Source of the DNA: an uncultured Eubacteriales bacterium
GTDB lineage: Bacteria > Bacillota > Clostridia > Lachnospirales > CAG-274
Assembly (NCBI GenBank): GCA_902496345.1
Contig: CABVAP010000012.1
Coordinates: 1-31,285, forward strand
Length of the DNA stretch: 31,285 bases
Reading direction: 5' to 3'
Part shown: positions 25,510 through 31,285 of the stretch, piece by piece
Layout: every line of letters begins with the position of its first letter
Numbering within the stretch: position 1 is the stretch's first letter
The notes under the pieces: generated by a model
The model's database searches: none
The model's input: the letters and a program-made list of their open reading frames with translations, nothing else
What the model was told of the DNA's origin: nothing
Program-made: the position numbers and the translations under genes

Positions 25510-25650
25510 TTATTTTTGAATTTTTAAATAAGGACAATTTTTGTTTTTTGATATATCTAAATGCTCTATCAATGGCAGATTTGTCAATGTGCATTTTCCA
25601 CCCGTTTGATATTTACATTTGCTTGTACAATTTATATTAATATATATCAC
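25510..25650 (-). CDS. Small cysteine-rich protein (46 aa), start codon uncertain
   Basis: The frame reads ...NCTSKCKYQTGGKCTLTN... and ends NCPYLKIQK before TAA at 25510. Its pattern C-x3-C-x7-C-x2-L, a spacer, then CPYL, looks like a small metal-binding protein of Clostridia (CxYQxxGxCxL type), distinct from but reminiscent of DUF1540. AAGGGGTGAT, an excellent Shine-Dalgarno match, lies just upstream. The start is odd: the first candidate is GTG 25650, which overlaps that site, while ATT 25641 has better spacing but is a rare start. No ATG fits. The ORF converges on the HD-GYP gene with a shared terminator. If start codon loss is real, it could be a dying gene. Confidence 0.6.
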   Translation of the reverse strand: MIYININCTSKCKYQTGGKCTLTNLPLIEHLDISKNKNCPYLKIQK

Positions 25651-25800
25651 CCCTTACATATTTTTATTTTGTATAATTATTATAGTTATATTTATTTATT
25701 ATATACTTGTTTTAATATTGGAATATTTTGTAGAACTTGTGTTTTTTATTTTACATTTTTATTTCAAATAATTAAAATTATATCCTTTTTGCTTATATTA
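25651..25800. other. AT-rich spacer upstream of the amidase
   Basis: Very AT-rich sequence between the minus-strand cysteine-rich ORF and the amidase promoter. Several TATAAT-like hexamers occur on the minus strand but without convincing -35 partners. No further ORF is supported. Confidence 0.45.
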
Positions 25801-25809
25801 TGATATAAT
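25801..25809 (+). promoter_or_regulatory. Extended -10 promoter of the amidase gene
   Basis: TGATATAAT (25801-25809) combines a TG extension with a perfect TATAAT. No good -35 lies 17 bases upstream, as is common for extended -10 promoters. The gene's GGAGG and ATG follow within 30 bases. Confidence 0.55.
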
Positions 25810-25838
25810 ATCTATATATTTTCTTTGGAGGCGAAAAA

Positions 25839-27707
25839 ATGAAACATAAGCGTATTTTCTTTAGTTTGATGTTTTTATTTATATTGTTTTTTTCAACGGT
25901 CGCATATTCGGCTATCGACTATGTTTGTTTAAACCTTAATTATGACGGTAAAACTCATCAATACGTTGAACAAAAAGTTACACTTAAAATAAATGGCAAG
26001 GAAATGAAGAATCTTACTATGCCACCTATTATTATTAACAACCTTACTCTTGTCCCTGCTAGGGAAGTTTTTCAAGAAGTTGGGGCTACTGTTGATTGGG
26101 ATAAATCTACATATAAGGTTACCGTTAATTATAATGGTAAGAAGGTTGTACTTAAAATAGGGGATAAGAACGCAACAATAAACGGTTCGGCCACAACTAT
26201 GTCAACACCGGCTAAAATAATAAATAACAAAACAATGATTCCTTTGCGATTTGTTTCGACCTCTATCGGCCTTAATGTTTCTTGGAACGCATCAAGTAGA
26301 ATCGCTGAGGTCACCGGTGCTGTCGCTAATCAAAATAGTTCATCAGCCGTTACAACAATAACTCCTCTTACAGCTATAAACTCAGTAAGCACACCTACTG
26401 ATTACAACGGTGGTACTTTTGTAATTAAAGCTGGTGGAGCAATCGACAATATGAAATCTATGCTCTTATCTGGAAACAGATTAGTTGTTGATTTATATAA
26501 TTCTGAAATTAAAACAAATGCTAATAGCATCGATGTTTCTAATTTTGCAGTTATGAAAGTTCGTCTTGGGCAAAGTGATACTGTCGCTAGAGTTGTGTTT
26601 GACCTTAATTCTGAACATAAGTATACTGTTAAAATGGCAGACGATAAAAAAAGTGTTACGGTTTCTTTTGTAAACAATTCGCCTGTTCAGACTCCTACAA
26701 ATACGAATACAAACACTACTACAAATACAACAGTTACGCCATCTAATACAACAACGACAAACGGTTCAACTTCTACTGCTCCTACAATAAGTAATAATTC
26801 ATCTAACATTATAAATTCTAATGTTGACGGAATAAAATATGATAACTATAATACTTCTGTTATTATAAATAAAAAAGGCAATTCTATTAGTTTAAATGAT
26901 GTACAACACGTTGACAGCTACAACAGTAGAATTTATAAGGTCATTCTTAAAGGAAATTACACAGGTTTCTTGAAAGATGCTACCATAAATGTAAATGACC
27001 ACAATTTTAGCACAATTAAAGTCGATGTTGATACAGCAAGTACGATAGTCACTTTCAATGAGAAATCTATACTTGCTTATAACATATCTGAAGATAACGA
27101 AAATATTTACATAAGTGCAGTTCAGCCAAAGGCTAAATATAAAAACATCGTTGTGCTTGACGCTGGACACGGTGGAGATGACCCAGGTGCTTGCTCTCAA
27201 GGATACCAAGAAAAGGCCATAACGCTTGATATTGTAAACAGAGTTATAGCTTTACTTGAAAAAGATGACAATATAAAAGGTTATGCTACAAGAACAACAG
27301 ACGTTTATCCTTCTTTTAACGACAGAACTAATCTTGGTAATTCGCTTGCTGATGTATTCGTTTCTGTGCATATTAATTCGGCAAGTTCGGAAAAGGCAAA
27401 CGGAACAGAAGTTTACTACTACAGTGGTGCTGATGTTGTTTCAGCTAGAGGAATCTCAAGTAGTACGCTTGCCTCAACTTTACAAAAACATCTTCTTGCT
27501 AAATTGGGAAGTTACGACAGAAAGGTTAAACGAGAAGATTTTAAGGTTGTTAGAGATAGTAAAATTCCTTCAAGTTTATGTGAAATAGGTTTTATCACAA
27601 ATGTTGCTGAGGGTGCTAAGCTTAATTCACCTGAATATAGACAGCTTGCTGCTGAAGCTATTTATGATGCTTTAAAAGAACTTTTTGCTGCTCACCCTAA
27701 AAATTAA
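25839..27707 (+). CDS. Secreted N-acetylmuramoyl-L-alanine amidase (Amidase_3) with AMIN and copper-amine-oxidase-N-type domains
   Basis: The enzyme should cut the bond between N-acetylmuramic acid and L-alanine in peptidoglycan outside the cell. Residues 1-25 are a signal peptide (FFSTVAYSA). A Cu_amine_oxidN-type repeat follows (about 45-155: LVPAREVFQEVGATVDWD, then MIPLRFVSTSIG), a module common in clostridial wall proteins. An AMIN domain lies at about 190-280, a Thr/Asn/Ser-rich linker at about 283-327, and a second AMIN-like segment at about 330-435. The Amidase_3 domain spans about 437-622 with zinc ligands His444 (DAGHGG), Glu458 and His511 (SVHINS) and catalytic Glu582 (CEIGF). GGAGG precedes the ATG. 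The SpoIID/LytB-type gene nearby suggests a shared role in wall remodelling. Confidence 0.95.
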   Translation: MKHKRIFFSLMFLFILFFSTVAYSAIDYVCLNLNYDGKTHQYVEQKVTLKINGKEMKNLTMPPIIINNLTLVPAREVFQEVGATVDWDKSTYKVTVNYNGKKVVLKIGDKNATINGSATTMSTPAKIINNKTMIPLRFVSTSIGLNVSWNASSRIAEVTGAVANQNSSSAVTTITPLTAINSVSTPTDYNGGTFVIKAGGAIDNMKSMLLSGNRLVVDLYNSEIKTNANSIDVSNFAVMKVRLGQSDTVARVVFDLNSEHKYTVKMADDKKSVTVSFVNNSPVQTPTNTNTNTTTNTTVTPSNTTTTNGSTSTAPTISNNSSNIINSNVDGIKYDNYNTSVIINKKGNSISLNDVQHVDSYNSRIYKVILKGNYTGFLKDATINVNDHNFSTIKVDVDTASTIVTFNEKSILAYNISEDNENIYISAVQPKAKYKNIVVLDAGHGGDDPGACSQGYQEKAITLDIVNRVIALLEKDDNIKGYATRTTDVYPSFNDRTNLGNSLADVFVSVHINSASSEKANGTEVYYYSGADVVSARGISSSTLASTLQKHLLAKLGSYDRKVKREDFKVVRDSKIPSSLCEIGFITNVAEGAKLNSPEYRQLAAEAIYDALKELFAAHPKN

Positions 27708-27721
27708 TTTTAGATAGCATT

Positions 27722-27751
27722 TTGCAAAGTTACATTGTAAGGCTTTATAAA
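27722..27751 (+). promoter_or_regulatory. Possible promoter of the GGDEF-EAL gene
   Basis: TTGCAA (27722-27727) and TATAAA (27746-27751) are 18 bases apart. The -10 lies in an inverted repeat, CTTTATAA/TTATAAAG. The coding start is at 27779. Confidence 0.45.
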
Positions 27752-27778
27752 CTATGACTTATAAAGGGAAGTGATTCA

Positions 27779-30469
27779 ATGGAATTTAAAAATTCTTTTT
27801 ATAAAAAAAGTGTTTTGATTATTGTATTGGTATTGATATTGTTTTCTGGAATTTTGACTTTTATTTCATATAGATTTATTGATGGGGCAATAAAAGATGA
27901 TGTGGCTATGGAATTTACCTCCTATGAAAGATATGTCAAAACTTTCATAAGTGAGATTGAAAAAAATGTTTCTTCTGCATCTAATGCGTATGACATAAAA
28001 AGTTATTTGCATAATGAAAATGATAGGGACGTTTTGGGCTTTTTTGACTACTATTTAAAAAGTGAAAATGCCCCTAGTAGTATTTATATTTTAAATTCTG
28101 AAAATAAATGTGTACTTTCAATCGGAGAAGATAATAAAATAAATGAGGCTATTAAATTTGTTGCCGACAATGGCAATAATGAAAATGTCTATATGTCTGA
28201 TTTTTTCCTTGACAAGTATAATAATCAAGAATATGTTTTTATGGGCAAAAATATACCTTTGGAAAATTCCTATGCAAATCTTGTGTTTTGCTATAGTGAT
28301 GAAATTTTTAAAAATTTCACTGTTAATGATAATGACGAAAAAGTTTTTATGATACTTCTTTCAAACGGTGATGTCGTTTCTGAATATGATAATCAAAGTG
28401 AAAATAAAATTATTTCAGATATGGACTTTTTGGATTTATCAAAAACAATTAAAAACAAATTATCAAAAGATAGTTTTGTTAATGAGGAGAGTGGGCAATT
28501 TTCTTTATCTGGAGAAGATGCTCAAATAGCCGTGGATTTTAAGGCTATTTCAGACCCTAATTTGGTTTTAGTATCTATCGAAAAAGATGATTGCTTACTT
28601 TCTAAATCTATGGCGTCAATGTTACTTTTTGCTCTTATTTTTACAACTTTGATTGTTCTGTTATATATGAGAAGATTGAGCAAATTTGTAATCAAAATAA
28701 GAAAATCTTATGACGAGATAGAAAGAATAACACTTACTATAAATGATATTGATTTTACAAAAACAGATGTAGAAGTTGTGGATAGATATATAGATAAAAT
28801 TGCTGAATTGTGTTCAACTCATAAGAAGATTTTATTTGACTTTAAGAGAATTGCTATATTGTTTAACACAAACGTTGGAATTTTTGAGATTTTTGGCAAA
28901 GAAGGCATTGTTGTATATTCTCCTAGCATTGCTGATTTTATTGGCTCTAACGTTGCCATCAAAGATGATGAAATCGGAAAGATGTCTGTTGAGGATTTCT
29001 TTAGGTTTAGAAATCTTAACTGGAAAAAAGTTAAGGAAGAAGAGGACGTTTATTACATCGAAACAAGTGGTAACAAAAGGTGGATAAAGATTTATTACTA
29101 TGATGAAAACAATACAAAAGGTATTATTTTTGATATATCTGCCTATATGTTACAGAAATACAAAAATATATTAAACTCTGAATTTGACTACCTTACAGGA
29201 TTTCTTCAGAAAAATACATTTGAGGAAAGAGTTAGCGATTACATAAACAACAATAAGCTTAGTTTTGGCTGTCTTGCCTCTGTTGAGCTTAACTACTACC
29301 CTGTTATATACGAAACTTATGGGGAATACATCGCTGATGAATATTTGCGAAAAGCTACATCTTATTTTTCAAACTTTTTTGACGGATTTTTTGCCGGAAT
29401 TAAAAACAAGGGCGAATTTGTATTTTTTATATATTCTGAAAATTCAAAAGACGCTGTAAAAATTAGGCTTGAAGATTGGGAAAATAAGACTTCTCAAAAC
29501 TCATTTATTGCACCTGACGGCAAAAAATTTAAAATTAAGTTTTCTGTTGGATATGCTTGTTATCCTACAGACTCCGACGATTTTGATACGCTTTTAAAAT
29601 ATTCGGTCTTTGCTTTATATGAAACAAAGAAAATTTATAAAGAGCCTATTCACTCTTTTGCTTTGGAAAACTATAGTAGGAATAAATTCCTTGAAATTAG
29701 AATAAAAGCTCTTGACAAGCTTATTGATGAAAATGATGCTATATATAATTTTCAACCTATTGTTTCAGTTTTTGACGGCTCTATCTATGGATATGAGGCT
29801 TTGCTTAGAACAAACGGTGATGTTTTTTCTACGCCTGTTGAAATTATAAACCTTGCACTTTCTGAGGGAAAAGCGTACCTTGTTGAAAAAATGAATATCC
29901 TTAACTGTATGAAAATTATCGGTGAAAATCGACCTGTTTTTGATAATAGAAAACTATTTGTAAACTCTATCGCGACAAACTCACTTACTGAGGAAGATTT
30001 AAGAGGTATTAAAAATGAGTTTAGTTCTGTGCGACATTTAATAGTTTATGAATTATCAACTATGTTTGCTGATAATTCAACAGTTATTAATAAATGCCAG
30101 ACTTTCAACAGAATCGGTGTTAAATATGCTATCGATAAATTTGGTGGAAAATATACTGATGATGAGTCACTTTTGGTAAATGGTGCAGAATTTGTTAAAA
30201 TCGATAGAAGTTTGATTATTGATATTCATCTTAAAAAAGAAAAGCAATCTCACGTTATGAGAATTATTAAATTCGCAAAAGAAAATAATTTGAGCGTTAT
30301 TGCTGTCGGTGTTGAAACTTATGACGAACTTTATACAGTTATTAAACTTGGTGTTGATTTTGTTCAGGGATTTTATATTTCTTTGCCGAAAAGTTTCTTC
30401 CTTGATGAAATTCGTGACGGACTTAAAAAAGAAATTGAAGAAATTAAATCTAAAACTCTCGTTTTATAA
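27779..30469 (+). CDS. Membrane-bound GGDEF-EAL domain protein, both domains degenerate
   Basis: Residues 11-31 and about 278-300 are membrane spans enclosing an extracytoplasmic sensor of about 245 aa. A PAS-like segment follows (about 350-460), then a GGDEF-type domain (about 475-630) and an EAL domain (about 650-890). The GGDEF signature reads NKGEF (543-547), so cyclase activity is unlikely. The EAL domain keeps Glu673 (YEALLR), an Asn in FVNSIATNS and the Lys of VKIDRS. It has DKFG (Asp786-Lys787) instead of DDFG, and AVGVE (Val843) instead of AEGVE, losing residues needed for metal binding and catalysis. It is probably a cyclic-di-GMP receptor or protein-interaction module rather than an enzyme. 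GGGAAGTGAT precedes the ATG. At 896 aa it is intact and open throughout. Confidence 0.9.
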   Translation: MEFKNSFYKKSVLIIVLVLILFSGILTFISYRFIDGAIKDDVAMEFTSYERYVKTFISEIEKNVSSASNAYDIKSYLHNENDRDVLGFFDYYLKSENAPSSIYILNSENKCVLSIGEDNKINEAIKFVADNGNNENVYMSDFFLDKYNNQEYVFMGKNIPLENSYANLVFCYSDEIFKNFTVNDNDEKVFMILLSNGDVVSEYDNQSENKIISDMDFLDLSKTIKNKLSKDSFVNEESGQFSLSGEDAQIAVDFKAISDPNLVLVSIEKDDCLLSKSMASMLLFALIFTTLIVLLYMRRLSKFVIKIRKSYDEIERITLTINDIDFTKTDVEVVDRYIDKIAELCSTHKKILFDFKRIAILFNTNVGIFEIFGKEGIVVYSPSIADFIGSNVAIKDDEIGKMSVEDFFRFRNLNWKKVKEEEDVYYIETSGNKRWIKIYYYDENNTKGIIFDISAYMLQKYKNILNSEFDYLTGFLQKNTFEERVSDYINNNKLSFGCLASVELNYYPVIYETYGEYIADEYLRKATSYFSNFFDGFFAGIKNKGEFVFFIYSENSKDAVKIRLEDWENKTSQNSFIAPDGKKFKIKFSVGYACYPTDSDDFDTLLKYSVFALYETKKIYKEPIHSFALENYSRNKFLEIRIKALDKLIDENDAIYNFQPIVSVFDGSIYGYEALLRTNGDVFSTPVEIINLALSEGKAYLVEKMNILNCMKIIGENRPVFDNRKLFVNSIATNSLTEEDLRGIKNEFSSVRHLIVYELSTMFADNSTVINKCQTFNRIGVKYAIDKFGGKYTDDESLLVNGAEFVKIDRSLIIDIHLKKEKQSHVMRIIKFAKENNLSVIAVGVETYDELYTVIKLGVDFVQGFYISLPKSFFLDEIRDGLKKEIEEIKSKTLVL

Positions 30470-30496
30470 AAAATATATTGACTGGGGAAATTTGTA

Positions 30497-31285
30497 TTGA
30501 AAAAGGTGTTATTTTTGATAATTAGTATTTTATTTACTTTGCCTTTTGGTGTTATTACTTTTGCTGGAAATAGCGAAATTATTAAAGTGGCTCTTAATAG
30601 TCAATTTGGAACCGTTTCAAGTGTTGAATTTTCTAATTCATCTATTGTTTTTGGTTGCCAAAATGGAAACGATTTTATTGGAAAAACTAATGTTTCTGGA
30701 ACAGTCTTTTCTTTAAAAGGCTGTTCTGGATACTATGTTTGTTCTGATAAAACTTTTTCAACTTATGATGATGTCAAAAAGTCAACTGATTCAGTTGGCG
30801 TTCCTGCATTAGAAGATGACGGAAAGTGGCGAATCTATTTCGGTGGCTATTCTTCTGAAGCTGACGCTACAAGTAAAAAAGTGGATTTTGCAAAATATGG
30901 AGTTGGCTCTGTTGTAAAAACAGAAAAAAACGCTGTAGCTTTGTTTTGTAACGGTCAGATTTATGCTATTTTTAACGGAAAAGACTGCCTTGGAATAGTT
31001 AAAGATGCTCAAGGTGGTAATATAATTGTTAATCAAAAACCTTACCGAGGTGGTATTACACTTTGCTCAAACGGCTCCGGTTATAATGTTGTAAATGTTA
31101 TTGATGTTGATGAATATTTGTACGGAGTGTTGCCAGTTGAAATGGCTGTTGAATGGCCTAGAGAGGCGTTAAAGGCTCAAGCTGTTGTTGCAAGAAATTT
31201 TGCTATATACTCAAGAAACGGTAAACACGCTAATGAACCTTATGACTTGTGTGTAGTAGAATCTGATAAAGTGAACACAATGATT
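30497..31285 (+). CDS. SpoIID/LytB domain protein with SPOR-like segment, 5' part only
   Basis: The reading frame is open from TTG 30497 to the window end (263 codons) and is cut off there. GGGG at 30484-30487 lies nine bases upstream of the TTG. The protein starts with a signal peptide (KKVLFLIISILFTLPFGVITFA). A segment WRIYFGGYSSEADA (about 113-126) resembles a SPOR peptidoglycan-binding repeat. From about residue 195 the SpoIID/LytB domain begins, with DEYLYGVLPVEMAVEWP followed by EALKAQAVVARNFA. In SpoIID this domain is a lytic transglycosylase acting on stripped glycan strands during sporulation; in relatives it modifies vegetative wall. Which role applies cannot be decided from a partial gene. 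It follows the GGDEF-EAL gene after 27 bases, so the two may share a transcript. Confidence 0.88.
   Translation, partial: MKKVLFLIISILFTLPFGVITFAGNSEIIKVALNSQFGTVSSVEFSNSSIVFGCQNGNDFIGKTNVSGTVFSLKGCSGYYVCSDKTFSTYDDVKKSTDSVGVPALEDDGKWRIYFGGYSSEADATSKKVDFAKYGVGSVVKTEKNAVALFCNGQIYAIFNGKDCLGIVKDAQGGNIIVNQKPYRGGITLCSNGSGYNVVNVIDVDEYLYGVLPVEMAVEWPREALKAQAVVARNFAIYSRNGKHANEPYDLCVVESDKVNTMI

Noticed and set aside
25458..25803. Plus-strand frames of 60 and 80 codons before the amidase
   Set aside because: They are phenylalanine/tyrosine-rich readings of AT-rich DNA without ribosome sites and overlap the terminator and the better-supported minus-strand cysteine-rich ORF.

Overview
The window is AT-rich DNA with strong Shine-Dalgarno sites, short intergenic gaps and sigma-A-like promoters. 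Several genes point to an anaerobic, low-GC Clostridia-type Bacillota, perhaps a gut or rumen plant-fibre degrader: the [FeFe]-hydrogenase maturase HydF, a dockerin-bearing pectate lyase, a fructose PTS with HPr and enzyme I, cysteine-rich DUF1540-type peptides, and a SpoIID/LytB-domain protein. No rRNA, tRNA, CRISPR array, phage or transposase gene was recognised. Species cannot be assigned from this sequence alone.

Layout. 1-196: GC-rich hairpins of the form GGGC-AAA-GCCC, then hydF (197-1405). 1747-6507: one very large secreted pectate lyase with its own promoter and terminator. 6970-12444: a tight fructose operon, fruR-fruK-fruA-ptsH-ptsI, whose genes overlap by 1-4 bases except for 33 bases before ptsH. 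Facing it is an EF-G-like GTPase (12709-14787, minus). 15141-21305: a 75-aa unknown protein, uvrB, uvrA, a 96-aa unknown protein and a short formate/nitrite-type channel, all on plus. 21617-21781 (minus): a DUF1540 peptide with its own promoter and terminator, divergent from an M19 dipeptidase (21977-22906). 23064-25443: an aspartate-type aminotransferase followed by a broken HD-GYP gene. 25510-25650 (minus): a second cysteine-rich small ORF. 25839-31285: a secreted cell-wall amidase, a degenerate GGDEF-EAL membrane protein and the start of a SpoIID/LytB-domain protein.

How the genes fit together. The fructose operon carries everything needed to import and phosphorylate fructose to fructose-1,6-bisphosphate, including the general PTS phosphocarriers. 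Its HPr has the catalytic His15 but Arg in place of the regulatory Ser46, so it should carry phosphate without serving as an HPr-kinase target. The pectate lyase fits a plant-polysaccharide lifestyle. The right end has a cell-envelope theme (amidase, SpoIID/LytB) and a cyclic-di-GMP theme that looks decayed: the HD-GYP gene has an in-frame expansion of a five-base repeat plus two compensating single-base frameshifts, and the neighbouring GGDEF-EAL protein has lost key residues in both domains.

I did not find a clear new multi-gene defence or mobile system. The best leads are the repeat-interrupted HD-GYP gene, the S46R HPr inside a self-contained PTS operon, the pseudo-pectinesterase domain in the lyase, the small cysteine-rich ORFs and several unexplained intergenic inverted repeats.
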